Notes: generated by a model from the letters alone, not told the origin. 64,000 nucleotides of DNA from Bacillus massilinigeriensis (GCF_900111815.1 NZ_LT630004.1:2756565-2820564); one strand, 5' to 3'. Counted from the first letter of the stretch, positions 42,070 to 52,828 are shown. Program-made: numbers and translations.

Positions 42070-43734
42070 TTATTTTTCTGAAGTTACTGGGTTTTGAGCG
42101 GATACTAGCTCTGCTTCTAGCTCTGCGGCGCGCACTTTTGTCTGCTCTTCCGTCCAGCCGAAGCGCCCTGACATATAAGCAGTAACTTCGTATTTATACT
42201 CCTTCACTGCTTGGATATCGAACAGCAGCGCTCCTGTTCGTCTAAGGAAAAAGTCCAACGGTGTTGCCACCATTTCGTGCTCCATGCCGTATATCAGCTT
42301 CGCAAATAGAACGTTAGAAATACCGGAAGCTACCGCCTCCTCCTTATGCTGCGCGAACAAGTTGAATACCAAGGGAGCATTGGAACCGAAGAACAGCGCA
42401 AGTTCTCTCGCCTCTTCCTTCGTAAGGGTGCCGCCTGCTGCACCAGCACTAGCTGTCTTCTCAACAAATTCCAGAAACTGCTCTGAACCGCCAACATTAC
42501 CGCCTGAAATCGGAAGATGCTTCGTACGGCATGAATCGAACTTTTTCCCTTCCTCAGAAGCAAATTTTTCCGAGACAAGATCGACAATCGTCTCCGCCAT
42601 TTTGCGGTAACCTGTTAGCTTCCCGCCGGCAATCGTGATTAAACCCGAATCTGACTCCCAAATCTCATCCTTCCGGGAAATCTCCGAAGGACTCTTGCCT
42701 TCCTCGTGAATCAGCGGGCGAATTCCCGCCCAGCTGGACTCGATATCCCTTTCCGTTATTTTTACTTCTGGGAACATATAGTTAATCGCATTGATTAAAT
42801 ATTCCATGTCGCTTACTGTCATCTTAGGATTCGCCTTATCGCTATCGTAAAAAGTATCTGTCGTACCCACATATGCTTTGCCGCTGCGCGGAATGGCGAA
42901 AACCATTCGTTTGTCCGGTGTGTCAAAATAAACCGCCTGCTTCAGCGGAAATCGAGACTGATCAATGACAACGTGAGCACCTTTTGAAAGAATAAGCTGC
43001 TTTCCGTTCCTCGATTTGTCTTTTTCGCGAACCGTATCAACCCATGGGCCGGTCGCATTGAGGATTTTTTTCGCACGAGCTGTGAATGTTTCTCCTGTTA
43101 AAAGATCTTCCACCACAGCACCCGTTACTTTTCCGTTTTCCTTAACTAGTTCGACAACTTTACTATAGTTTAATGCAGTTGCCCCCTTATCCACAGCTGC
43201 TTTCAACACCTCGATTGTCAGCCTGGAATCATCCGTCCGATATTCAACATAATAACCGCCGCCTTTTAGTCCCTGCTTTTTAATAAGCGGTGCTTTTTCC
43301 AGCGTCTGTTCCTTTGAAAGCATCGTACGGCGTTCCCCTTTTTTCACACCTGCTAAAAAGTCATATACCCTTAGACCGATGGAAGTAGAAAAGCTCCCAA
43401 AGGTACCACCTTTATGGAATGGAAGCAGCATCCATTCTGGTGTTGTAACATGCGGTCCATTCTCATATACAATTGCCCGCTCACGCCCAACCTCTGCGAC
43501 AACTTTAACGTCAAGCTGTTTTAAATAGCGCAAACCCCCATGAACGAGTTTAGTGGAACGACTTGATGTTCCTGAGGAGAAATCCTGCATTTCAAACAAC
43601 GCTGTGTTCATTCCTCTTGTTGTTGCGTCAAGGGCAATCCCTGCACCTGTAATTCCGCCTCCAATGACAATCAGATCAAACGGCTCCGCTTGGACCTTTT
43701 TTACGATATCATTGCGTTTCCTATTGCTGAACAT
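42070..43734 (-). CDS. glpD: Aerobic glycerol-3-phosphate dehydrogenase
   Basis: 554 residues. The FAD-binding motif [19 protein letters not shown] lies at about 24-42, followed by [15 protein letters not shown]; the rest is the DAO fold with [14 protein letters not shown] near 365 and a C-terminal GlpD domain. It oxidises glycerol 3-phosphate to dihydroxyacetone phosphate at the membrane and passes electrons to menaquinone. I chose ATG 43734 (AAGGAGG at 8 bases); the frame runs further up through the leader terminator. Regulated by the leader at 43735-43849. Confidence 0.95.
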   Translation of the reverse strand: MFSNRKRNDIVKKVQAEPFDLIVIGGGITGAGIALDATTRGMNTALFEMQDFSSGTSSRSTKLVHGGLRYLKQLDVKVVAEVGRERAIVYENGPHVTTPEWMLLPFHKGGTFGSFSTSIGLRVYDFLAGVKKGERRTMLSKEQTLEKAPLIKKQGLKGGGYYVEYRTDDSRLTIEVLKAAVDKGATALNYSKVVELVKENGKVTGAVVEDLLTGETFTARAKKILNATGPWVDTVREKDKSRNGKQLILSKGAHVVIDQSRFPLKQAVYFDTPDKRMVFAIPRSGKAYVGTTDTFYDSDKANPKMTVSDMEYLINAINYMFPEVKITERDIESSWAGIRPLIHEEGKSPSEISRKDEIWESDSGLITIAGGKLTGYRKMAETIVDLVSEKFASEEGKKFDSCRTKHLPISGGNVGGSEQFLEFVEKTASAGAAGGTLTKEEARELALFFGSNAPLVFNLFAQHKEEAVASGISNVLFAKLIYGMEHEMVATPLDFFLRRTGALLFDIQAVKEYKYEVTAYMSGRFGWTEEQTKVRAAELEAELVSAQNPVTSEK

Positions 43735-43849
43735 GCTGTTAGCCTCCTTAAAAAATAAAAAGAGACCGCAAAAAACACTACCTTCAAAATTGGTAATGCT
43801 CTGCGGTCTCTCCATATCTCCTGCCGAATATTAACTTGTTTTCATTATA
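43735..43849 (-). promoter_or_regulatory. glpD promoter and GlpP-type antiterminator leader
   Basis: On the minus strand a -10 box TATAAT (43849-43844) is followed by a leader with AGAGACCGCA and TGCGGTCTCT arms (43811-43802 and 43770-43761) and a long T tract (TTTTTATTTTTT), an intrinsic terminator before the glpD ribosome binding site. In Bacillus, GlpP with glycerol 3-phosphate overrides this terminator. Confidence 0.85.
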
Positions 43850-43943
43850 GCAAACTTGTATCTAAAAGCATATGCTCTAGAAGGCGATGGATTATACAGA
43901 ACCACCTTCCTTACTTTACCAAAATCGACTATCATTTAAAATT

Positions 43944-45452
<1,509 letters not shown>

Positions 45453-45517
45453 TTATATACAGTAGCAACTTGTTTCTATACAGTAAAAATCTAAGCGCTT
45501 TACCACATCACCGCGCC

Positions 45518-45563
45518 GGGGGTCAGGCACGCTTTAGCGCTTTAATACACTGGGGGTCAGGCC
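45518..45563 (+). repeat. Two REP-like copies between glpF and glpK
   Basis: A full GGGGGTCAGGCACGCTTTAG (45518-45537), preceded by ACATCACCGCGCC, and a short GGGGGTCAGGC (45552-45562). They sit inside the presumed glpF-glpK transcript. Confidence 0.85.
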
Positions 45564-45668
45564 CCTTGCGTGGTAGTGCGGCAATGCGTTAAATTATGTT
45601 CTTCTCTCTCAGAAACTAGTGTTTCAACTTAAATTAGTAACCTAATAATAAGATTAAATGATTTCCTC

Positions 45669-46493
45669 CTAAGCAATAATTTTGGAGGCTTCCATTTCTC
45701 CCTTTTGTTTGCTTCCAAATGCATAGGCTGCTCCTAATACAACAACCGCCACAGCTATAACTACCCAAAAGACAGTTGATATAACACCTGCAAACAACGC
45801 TTTATACACGACGGCACCCAGCGCTCCGCCAAGCAGCGGACCTACAACAGGAATCCACGAATATGCCCAATTCGATCCAGCTTTCCCCGGGATCGGTAGG
45901 ATAAAGTGTGCAATACGAGGTCCTAAATCGCGTGCTGGGTTAATTGCATAACCCGTCGTTCCTCCTAGCGACATACCGATAACCACAATCAGAAGGCCTA
46001 CTGCAATAGGATTCAAACCTTCGGAAAATTTGTTGGCCCCGATAAAAAGCAATCCAAGAACAAGAATGAAAGTACCGATAATTTCACTTAATAGATTAGA
46101 AAAAGTATGCGGGATTGCAGGAGAAGTAGCAAAAACACCAAGCTTTGCTCCCGGATCCTGCGTTTCTCTCCAGTGAGGCAAATAATGAAAAAATACCATT
46201 GCTGCACCTACAATTGCTCCAAGCATTTGAGCTAAAATGTAGCTTGGAACTAAGACCCAATCAAAAGAACCATCAATTGCTAGTGCTAGCGTAACAGCCG
46301 GGTTTAAGTGAGCTCCGCTTATTGGACCTACTGCAAATACTCCCATCGTAACTGCAAGTCCCCAGGCAATTGTGATCACAATCCAGCCTGGGCTATTAGA
46401 ATAAGTTTTTTTTAGAAAGGCACCAGCACCAATACCAGCACCAAAAACAATCAAAATCATCGTTCCAATCAATTCTCCCATAAATGGCGACAT
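45669..46493 (-). CDS. glpF: Glycerol uptake facilitator (aquaglyceroporin)
   Basis: 274 residues, six membrane helices plus two half-helices with the NPA boxes GAHLNPAVTLALAI (about 63) and YAINPARDLGPRIAHF (about 190). The Asp after the second NPAR marks glycerol-conducting members. It lets glycerol enter by facilitated diffusion for GlpK. It is slightly longer than usual at the C-terminus, with an extra hydrophobic segment (VFWVVIAVAVVVLGAAYAFG). An antiterminator-type leader and a cre-like site lie upstream. Confidence 0.95.
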   Translation of the reverse strand: MSPFMGELIGTMILIVFGAGIGAGAFLKKTYSNSPGWIVITIAWGLAVTMGVFAVGPISGAHLNPAVTLALAIDGSFDWVLVPSYILAQMLGAIVGAAMVFFHYLPHWRETQDPGAKLGVFATSPAIPHTFSNLLSEIIGTFILVLGLLFIGANKFSEGLNPIAVGLLIVVIGMSLGGTTGYAINPARDLGPRIAHFILPIPGKAGSNWAYSWIPVVGPLLGGALGAVVYKALFAGVISTVFWVVIAVAVVVLGAAYAFGSKQKGEMEASKIIA

Positions 46494-46551
46494 AAATTAT
46501 CTCCTTCCATTATGTGATTTTTTCGCTAGTATTTAAAAATATGCTTGTGAC

Positions 46552-46611
46552 GAAAAAAAGAGACCCACAACAGAAAACACCTTTTCAACAGGTATATCTG
46601 CGTGAATCTCC
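46552..46611 (-). promoter_or_regulatory. glpF leader terminator (GlpP-type antitermination site)
   Basis: On the minus strand GGAGATTCACGCAG pairs imperfectly with CTGTTGTGGGTCTC and is followed by TTTTTTT. Ending GTCTCTTTTTTT is shared with the glpD leader, as expected for a GlpP regulon. Confidence 0.75.
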
Positions 46612-46645
46612 AATTCTCCGTCACAATTTGTTGACTTTTTATTGA

Positions 46646-46674
46646 AGTATACTCCAACGCTGAAAACGCTGTCA
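46646..46674 (-). promoter_or_regulatory. glpF promoter with a cre-like CcpA site
   Basis: Minus-strand -10 TATACT (46651-46646) lies 18 bases from ATGACA as -35. TGAAAACGCTGTCA (46661-46674) matches the CcpA cre consensus at 13 of 14 positions and overlaps the -35 region, consistent with catabolite repression. Confidence 0.7.
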
Positions 46675-46736
46675 TTTATTTTGTTAATAATTTTATTAAG
46701 GTTATTAATCTCTAAATATCCGAAGCCCTCCCTGCC

Positions 46737-47299
46737 TTATTCAGAATATAACTTCCATAATTCTTTTTGCGAAGAAGTAACAGCCCCGAGTCTATGGCAC
46801 TGTTGGCATCAGTTGCTGTGCGGATAAATCCTTCTGCAATGACCGGAGTGTTAACATGTTCTTTTACTTCCGTAATTAAGTTCGGCCTTGCCCCTGGGAG
46901 TACTTAGATATAATCGGGAACTGTTTTCTTCAAAAGCTTATAGCTTTTTTCAAAGCGCACGGGAATCAATTAAAAAGATCCGTTGGATTGCTATAACGCC
47001 TTTCTCCCTAGCTTTCAAGATAACACTTGCTTTTGTAGAAATAAGCCTATAAGGTTTGAATTCTAGCAAATATACTCGGTTGAATAATCGTCCGCCTTGA
47101 TTCCATGAATCATATCCATATGGTAAATCATCTCCTTTTTACACGATTCAGCCATAGCACTGACATTTTTCAGTTGGGCGATATGCACTTCTAGAAAAAC
47201 ACCTGTTTGATAGGGGATTTTCAAAAAAGATTCGAAGTCTTTCATACTCGAAGAAGCAGGTGAAATTATCCATTCATCTTTTTTATCTTCGTAGTCCAT
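46737..47299 (-). pseudogene. glpP: Degraded glycerol operon antiterminator glpP
   Basis: The first 78 codons are open and recognisable: FLEVHIAQLKNVSAMAESCK and MDMIHGIKADDYSTEYIC. An amber codon and a one-base shift follow; the next frame reads FKPYRLISTKASVILKAREK then GVIAIQRIFLIDSRAL, then another stop and shift, then KKTVPDYI, an ochre codon, VLPGARPNLITEVKEHV, and finally SQKELWKLYSE with TAA at 46737. So the whole GlpP is traceable but carries at least two nonsense codons and several indels. Its position before glpF equals the Bacillus order. Without it the leader terminators of glpF and glpD lack their local antiterminator. Confidence 0.9.
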
Positions 47300-47455
47300 T
47301 TGCCTTTATGATAGAGTATTCTCGCTCAAAAGCAATAGCCGGCAGATATTCCCTTATCCATCCAGGGGAAACCGTGTATTCCTATTAAAGCTTTGCTGCC
47401 TTCCTTGCCGGGGCATGGCCATTGGGGCATGCACACTTTACCGAATCACCGCAAT

Positions 47456-47470
47456 GGGGGTCAGGCACAC
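47456..47470 (+). repeat. REP-like repeat
   Basis: GGGGGTCAGGCACAC, 3' truncated, preceded by AATCACCGCAAT, a decayed outer arm. Confidence 0.8.
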
Positions 47471-47712
47471 TACATTCTATTAATACAGTAAAGCGTAGTT
47501 TCTCCTTTCCTACCCATGTATTGATAGTTCTATGGAGCGGATAAATTCTTATTTAGACTTACCAATGCCTTAGGACCTTCAAGATCTTTCTACAGCACTT
47601 TCTAAGAAAACTCCGATTCATCAAACGTTTGATTAAGAATACCAGATAGACTTTTGAAGGACCCTAAACTGGTTGAAGCTAAAATTCCGCAGTGGATAAA
47701 TTCCCTAAATTG

Positions 47713-47760
47713 AAAAAACTGCTTGCTGAAACCTTCAGTGGCTCCAACAAGCAGTTTTTT
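47713..47760. terminator. Bidirectional terminator-like hairpin
   Basis: AAAAAACTGCTTG and CAAGCAGTTTTTT are perfect complements around a 22-base loop. It has A and T runs at its two ends, so it can work on either strand. No intact gene directly precedes it on the plus strand. Confidence 0.7.
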
Positions 47761-47826
47761 CCCCTGCCCTTCATCTAGGATAAGTGTATTTCATACGATT
47801 TTCTTGCTTTAACGCTGCACACTAGT

Positions 47827-47846
47827 GGGGGTCAGGCACGCTTTAG
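47827..47846 (+). repeat. REP-like repeat after glpQ
   Basis: Full unit GGGGGTCAGGCACGCTTTAG, 17 bases beyond the glpQ stop. Confidence 0.85.
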
Positions 47847-47862
47847 ATTAGTAAAGAGAAAT

Positions 47863-48687
47863 TTATTTTCGCGGATCTACATAATCCGGATAGTCAGTAA
47901 TAATTGCATCTACTTTCATATCAATCAGGAACTGTGCAGCCTCTGGAGTACGAACTGTCCAAGAAGAGATTCCCATACCTAGTCCATGCACCTTATCAAC
48001 AAGTTCTTTTGTGACAATGCCATAGCTTGGGTTAAAATAGTCCGCGTACGTAGCGAACTCCTTCAATGCCTGGTCAGTAGTATGCGTCCTAGAAGATGTA
48101 AGAACGCCAACAGGTACGTTAGGTAGCAATTGATTGGTTTTTTTCACACTATCAAAGTTAAATGACTGGATAATAATCTTGTTATTTCTAGGCTTATCAA
48201 GATTTCTCACTTTTAGTAGGTGAGCAACTTCTTCTTCTATTCCAGGATATTTTTCCGGGGCTTTCAGCTCAATTAAAATTCCAGCCTTACCTCGGTAACG
48301 ATCCAATACCTCTTCGAAAGTTGGAATTTTTTCTCCCGTAAACTCTGGTCCTTTGAAGCTCCCGGCATCCAGGCTTCGTAGCTGTTCAAGCGTCAAATCT
48401 TTTACCGCTCCCGTTCCATTTGTCGTCCGGTCTACCGTAGTATCATGAATAATGACAAGTTTGCCGTCCTTGCTGCGCTGTACATCAATCTCAATATAAT
48501 CTGCCTTCATATCAACAGCTTTATCGAAAGCCGCAATTGTATTTTCAGGCGCATATCCTGAAGCCCCCCGGTGTGCTACATTATCAATCTTTCGTAACTC
48601 CCCAACAGACTCTGATGCAAATGCTTGTTGAAAAGGACTAAGCATCAGCGACAATGCAATTCCCGCTCCGGCTAAACTCTTTTTCAT
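47863..48687 (-). CDS. glpQ: Secreted glycerophosphodiester phosphodiesterase
   Basis: 274 residues: signal peptide (1-25, ending AFA) and a GDPD TIM barrel with VAHRGASGYAPENTIAAF, DYIEIDVQRSKDGKLVIIHD and DRTTNGTG, which hold the metal and catalytic His residues. It releases glycerol 3-phosphate from glycerophosphodiesters outside the cell, including those from phospholipids and teichoic acid, feeding GlpD. ATG 48687 follows GGAGTGGGAG; longer upstream reading lacks support. It lies next to the glp block but has its own upstream region. Confidence 0.92.
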   Translation of the reverse strand: MKKSLAGAGIALSLMLSPFQQAFASESVGELRKIDNVAHRGASGYAPENTIAAFDKAVDMKADYIEIDVQRSKDGKLVIIHDTTVDRTTNGTGAVKDLTLEQLRSLDAGSFKGPEFTGEKIPTFEEVLDRYRGKAGILIELKAPEKYPGIEEEVAHLLKVRNLDKPRNNKIIIQSFNFDSVKKTNQLLPNVPVGVLTSSRTHTTDQALKEFATYADYFNPSYGIVTKELVDKVHGLGMGISSWTVRTPEAAQFLIDMKVDAIITDYPDYVDPRK

Positions 48688-49333
48688 TTCTCCCACTCCT
48701 CTGTCCGAATTATGTTCAAGACCAGTGTATCGGAGAAATGTTGAGTGTATGTTTGTATAATATTTAGTTTGGGTTATCACTTTATAAACAATAACAGTAT
48801 GATTTTCATAGATTTGTTTACATTCCCTCAGTAACAATCGACCTACATACAAAATAACGAGGCAGTGAACTATCTTTATAGTATGCTAGGGAGCAAAATT
48901 AATAAGAAAAACCTGGGCAATGAAATCCCGTTTTAGGAGGCTACACAGCTCCTTTGCAATACCTCCAATCCCCATCCTTTAACGCATTAACACACCAAAT
49001 AGTGCCTGACCGCCTGTACAATGCAACAATAAAGCGCCAAAGTGTGCCTGACCCCCATCGCGGTGACGCGGTGAAGCTTTTTCGTAAAATCAATGTCACA
49101 TATTTGGTTATTATACCCTTGTTATCCTATACTATTAACCTCTATCATCATAAACTAGAAACACTTCTAATCCCTTATTTGACAGTACCCGATCTCACTT
49201 TGACTGTTATGTAACTAGTAATATACAGTGCAATTGACACAATACAGTAATTAAACTAGCAATAAACTGAAATATCATTGTAATATTTCTGTGTTATCTT
49301 TTAACCACTGGGATAAAACAAAGGAGAGCAAAG
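48688..49333. other. Intergenic stretch between divergent glpQ and the LysM-3D gene
   Basis: It holds the two upstream regions and two inverted REP-like copies. Just before the LysM-3D gene TGTAAT-N5-TGTGTT (about 49273-49289) is a weak half match to a WalR box. No gene is seen. Confidence 0.5.
49001..49056 (-). repeat. Two REP-like copies in inverted sense
   Basis: AGTGCCTGACCGCC (from 49001, degraded) and GTGTGCCTGACCCCC (49042-49056), both opposite in sense to most copies. CGCGGTGACGCGG follows, like the outer arm of the complete element. Confidence 0.8.
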
Positions 49334-49897
49334 ATGAAAAAGTTTATTATTACTGCCGTCGCTGCCTTTTCTATACTATTCGGAACATCAAACTTCGCTT
49401 CTGCCGCATCTAATGTGTACGTTGTAAAAAGCGGTGACAGCCTTTATAAGATTGCAAGAATGTACAAAACTAGTGTTTCTAACATTAAAAAATGGAATAA
49501 CCTAAGAACTGATATTATTTATCCAAATCAACGGTTGAGAGTCTCTGGTTCAAGCACTCCAGCACGTCCGGCTGCTAAACCAACACCTAAAAAACCGTCA
49601 AACGTTGCAAGGACTCTTACTGTTAGTGCTTCTGCCTACACCGCAAACTGCAGAGGATGCTCCGGAATTACAGCTACAGGATTCAACCTTAAAAAGAATC
49701 CTAATGCAAAAGTGATTTCCGTTGATCCTCGAGTAATCAAACTCGGTACAAGGGTTTACGTACCTGGTTATGGGTATGCAGTTGCAGCCGACAAAGGCGG
49801 CCACATTAAAGGAAATCGAATCGACCTATTCATGTCCTCCCACCAGAGAGCAATCAATTGGGGTAGAAAAACTGTAACTATTCAAATCTTAAAATAA
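49334..49897 (+). CDS. LysM and 3D-domain cell-wall protein (YocH-like)
   Basis: 187 residues: signal peptide (1-25), one LysM peptidoglycan-binding domain (about 27-72, YVVKSGDSLYKIARMYKTSV), a Pro/Lys linker and a 3D domain (about 95-187) with SASAYTANCRGCSGITATG and the Asp residues of ISVDPRVIKLG, AADKGG and NRIDLFM that name the fold and resemble lytic transglycosylase MltA. It probably cleaves peptidoglycan glycan strands. ATG 49334 follows AAGGAGAG. Bacillus YocH is WalR-controlled; only a partial box is visible here. Confidence 0.9.
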   Translation: MKKFIITAVAAFSILFGTSNFASAASNVYVVKSGDSLYKIARMYKTSVSNIKKWNNLRTDIIYPNQRLRVSGSSTPARPAAKPTPKKPSNVARTLTVSASAYTANCRGCSGITATGFNLKKNPNAKVISVDPRVIKLGTRVYVPGYGYAVAADKGGHIKGNRIDLFMSSHQRAINWGRKTVTIQILK

Positions 49898-49899
49898 AT

Positions 49900-49937
49900 A
49901 AAAACTGCTGCAAGCTCAACTTGCAGCAGTTTTTTTA
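49900..49937. terminator. Bidirectional terminator
   Basis: AAAACTGCTGCAAG and CTTGCAGCAGTTTT flank a 5-base loop between convergent genes. Confidence 0.9.
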
Positions 49938-50786
49938 TTTAGGAATCTCTTTTTTCTTATAGGCAATTATTCCAAACAGTGTGAAAACTAATCCTACTAA
50001 AAAGGTTAACCAAGGAAAAACTAGTGGATAAAGATAATAGTAATAATAAAAGAAAACATCATTTTTATAGCCCAGGAATGAACCGGTCGCTCTATTAATA
50101 AAAAAAGTCTTACTAGGGTCATCCTTTCTATCACCATTATCAAAGACTTCTTCCCTCACTTCACCTTTTTCAGGGATCCATACAAATTTCCACTCTTGCC
50201 CATCGACGCCTGCATTGGAATTCTCAATCGGAGAAGTTATCAGCACAGACTTCTTGCCGTTACTCTTGTTTTCTACAAATAAAAAATTAAGTTGGTTATA
50301 ATACCGCGTCAAATTCATCTCTGTTGCGCGTAGTTCAACCTTACTTCTATTCCAATATTCCTCTCCGTTCAAGGTGATTTTCACTAGCCCTTCTGTTAAT
50401 TCGGGAACCTTTTTATCTGGGTTAGCATTTTTGCGCAACGGAAAGGAATCCCTAATTTCAATATTATTTTTTCCAAACAAGAGCTTTAAATAAAAATTTC
50501 CTTCATTACCTCTGTTGTAAAAGCGGAGATCATCCAGAGCAAAATTACTGGGATTTTCTTTCTTTGTATAGTCTTCGGTTATGACCAATTCTCCTGTTGC
50601 TTCAATTCCCATCTTTCCATTGTCTTCAACAAAATAATGTGTATTTTCAATGTGGATATCCTTCGTAATGTACATATTATTTAACTTGCTGTCATAGCAT
50701 AGCTCTACCGCCATCAGAACATTCAATGGAATAGAAAGAATCAGAAGCACGCTCCCAATAATAATAGACTTAATCCCTTTTCTCAT
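49935..50786 (-). CDS. Membrane protein of unknown function
   Basis: 283 residues with one membrane helix at each end (about 7-28 and 248-272) and an extracytoplasmic domain of about 210 residues rich in beta strands, including GKMGIEATGELVITEDYTKK and VDGQEWKFVWIPEKGEVREE. No catalytic motif is recognised. Near the C-terminal helix is a run of five Tyr. ATG 50786 has a modest GAGATGAGG upstream. It is monocistronic and shares its terminator with the LysM-3D gene. Confidence 0.75.
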   Translation of the reverse strand: MRKGIKSIIIGSVLLILSIPLNVLMAVELCYDSKLNNMYITKDIHIENTHYFVEDNGKMGIEATGELVITEDYTKKENPSNFALDDLRFYNRGNEGNFYLKLLFGKNNIEIRDSFPLRKNANPDKKVPELTEGLVKITLNGEEYWNRSKVELRATEMNLTRYYNQLNFLFVENKSNGKKSVLITSPIENSNAGVDGQEWKFVWIPEKGEVREEVFDNGDRKDDPSKTFFINRATGSFLGYKNDVFFYYYYYLYPLVFPWLTFLVGLVFTLFGIIAYKKKEIPK

Positions 50787-50941
50787 CGCCTCATCTCCAC
50801 GTTTAATCTCAAATTAAATTATATACCACATTTTCCATACAAACTACGAATCCGGAAAAAGGGAAACCAAATAACAAAGACTTTAATTCTCATATGAGCT
50901 CTTAATCCTTATTAGCTCTAAGCATTAGCTCTCTTTCCCAC

Positions 50942-51016
50942 TTTAAAGCAATGGGGGTCAGGCACACCCCTTCACTTTAACACTGCACCTTGCCGGGGGT
51001 CAGGCACGCTTTAGGG
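50942..51016 (+). repeat. 75-bp direct repeat, left copy, containing two REP-like units
   Basis: Units GGGGGTCAGGCACAC (50953-50967) and GGGGGTCAGGCACGCTTTAG (50995-51014) joined by CCCTTCACTTTAACACTGCA and CCTTGCC. The whole block recurs at 52502-52576 with about four mismatches. Confidence 0.9.
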
Positions 51017-51085
51017 TGGTAAAGTAGCATATTGGGATGGTTTTGTCCATAACCTTTTATTAACTTGGATAAAGGGGGAATGTGA

Positions 51086-52403
51086 ATGCTGAATAGGGTT
51101 TCCAGCCGTTTCTCGAGGCTTGTGGAGAGGTATCTGCCTGACGCGTTTGTCATCGCTGTAGTTTTGTCACTTATTGTTTTTGTCATAGGATTTCTTATGA
51201 ATCCTACTGAGCCGGGCACATTAATTGAATCATTTGGAGATGGATTTTGGGTATATCTCGGGTTTACCATGCAAATGGTATTGCTTTTGATGACAGGAAT
51301 AACACTTGCTGCCGTCCCGGCGATTGGTAGGATACTTCAATTAATCGCCTCTACTGCAAAAACTGCCAAACAGGCATATATTCTCACCTTTCTTATATCC
51401 TCCGCAGCTTACTATGTCAACTGGGGATTAGCTGTGGTGGTCGGTGCAATCATTGCTCGTGAAGTTGGAAAAAGAAACCAGGATGCGCATTTCCCATTGT
51501 TGGTTGCTTCGGCCTACGCCCCTACTGTTTTATACACTGCTGGTTTATCGAGCACCATCGGATTGACCGTTGCTACTGAAGGACATTTTTTAGAAAAAAT
51601 AATGGGTGTAGTGCCGACATCAGAAACTATTTTCCACCCAGGGACAATCACCATTTATTTAGCTTTGTTAATTACTATTCCTATTTTTATCCTATTGATA
51701 GCTCCAACGAAAAACATCATACCTTACAAGGCTTACCATCAAGAAAAAGTGGACATCCCGCCACAGGCAAGTGCTCCAGAAACACCTGCTATCAAGCTGG
51801 AAAGGACCCCTATTCTTGGAACCATAACAGGACTGCTAGGGCTCTCCTACGTGCTGTTAAAAATGCTTTAGTGGAAGCGATTTAAATTTAAATATTATTA
51901 ACCTAGCATTCCTGTCCCTTGGGCTTCTGCTACACGGTTCTCTTTTTAATTATGCCAACGCCTTTAAAAAATCAGCTACAGCTATCTCGCCAATTATTCT
52001 ACAGTTTCCATTTTATGCAGGAATTATCGGATTGTTGGGGAGCACTGGTCTAGGTGAAGCCATGATAAAGGGCATCACTTCGGTAGCAACTAAGGAAACC
52101 TTTGATATTTTTACCTACTGGACAGCAGGATTGGTAAACATCTTGGCTCCTTCAGGCGGTGGCCAATGGGCGTTGCAGGGTCCCCTCCAAGTGCCTGCCG
52201 GCATCGAGCTTGGTGTTAATCCCGCCATTACCGCGATGGCAGTCGGCTGGGGTGACGCATGGACGAATCTCATCCAGCCTTTTTGGGCCCTTCCTATTCT
52301 TGCGGTAGCACGTCTGCACATCCGCCATATTATGGGTTATTGCATGCTCTTAAGTATTTGGGTCGGCCTTGTGACAACAATCATGATGCTCTTTGTGTAT
52401 TAA
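51086..52403 (+). pseudogene. atoE: Short-chain fatty acid transporter (AtoE family), frameshifted
   Basis: The 5' part (51086-51871, 261 codons) begins MLNRVSSRFSRLVERYLPDA and ends early at LLKML. The 3' part continues in another frame as FSGSDLNLNIINLAFLSLGL and runs through PSGGGQWALQGP to 52403. Joined, they give about 439 residues, the normal AtoE length with some ten membrane helices. Removing one A from the run at 51859-51863 restores the frame (LLKCFSGSD). So it is one gene with a single +1 slip in a homopolymer; it may be a recent inactivation, a switchable gene or a sequencing error. It is bracketed by 75-bp direct repeats. Confidence 0.88.
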
Positions 52404-52445
52404 AGGTAGGATTAGTCTGTGAAAATACTTTTGGGTCATATTTCG

Positions 52446-52576
52446 GAGGTCAGGCACGCTTTAGTTCTTTAATGTACTGGGGGTCAGGCACGCTTTAGTT
52501 GTTTAAAGCGCTGGGGGTCAGGCACGCCCCTTCACTTTAACACTGCACCTTGCCGGGGGTCAGGCACGCTTTAGGG
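52446..52576 (+). repeat. Four clustered REP-like copies, including the right 75-bp direct repeat
   Basis: Units at 52446-52464, 52479-52498, 52513-52527 and 52555-52574. The last two form the block 52502-52576 that repeats 50942-51016 nearly exactly. Confidence 0.9.
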
Positions 52577-52608
52577 ATGGGTTGCGATAATGCGGCTTTC
52601 CTTCATTA

Positions 52609-52645
52609 CGATAAAGAAAAGCCAGCTCCCGCTTGGGAACTGGCT
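52609..52645 (-). terminator. Minus-strand terminator downstream of the ncRNA candidate
   Basis: AGCCAGCTCCC and GGGAACTGGCT (one mismatch) around a 4-base loop. On the minus strand the stem is followed by TTTTCTTTAT. No protein gene lies upstream on that strand within 400 bases. Confidence 0.7.
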
Positions 52646-52828
52646 GAATGTACTGTTTAGAGCCGCAATTGCCGTAATGTCGATAAGAAAGTTTTAAACC
52701 ACCACTCCTCAAAGTGGGTGTTCGCAAGGATTTTCCTGCATGTCCTCCATGTCCAATGGACAGAGGCTTGTCATTCCTGCCCTAATTAAAACTCCCTATT
52801 ACAGCTTAAAGGTTAAAACTTTATTATA
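52646..52828 (-). ncRNA. Candidate structured non-coding RNA (6S-like architecture)
   Basis: AAAGTTTTAAACC (52688-52700) and GGTTAAAACTTT (52811-52822) form a closing stem with one bulge. Inside are an apical hairpin (CCTC-CA-TGTCC / GGACA-GAGG, 52744-52766) and a smaller one (CCACT/AGTGG, about 52702-52717). A minus-strand TATAAT (52828-52823) abuts the stem and a terminator lies at 52609-52645, giving an RNA near 200 nt. Long, closed, bubble-bearing hairpins of this size recall 6S RNA; the plus strand also reads TGTTCGCAAGG. The strand and the family are uncertain. Confidence 0.4.

Larger units (their letters stand above)
47300..47862. other. Intergenic stretch with two REP-like copies and a terminator
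   Basis: Apart from the repeats and the hairpin listed separately, I see no convincing coding sequence. Short fragments of open frame on the plus strand before the hairpin could be gene remnants but match nothing I know. Confidence 0.5.

Noticed and set aside
47520-47712. Remnant of a protein gene before the hairpin at 47713
   Set aside because: Short open fragments in several frames match no family I can recognise, so no pseudogene call is justified.
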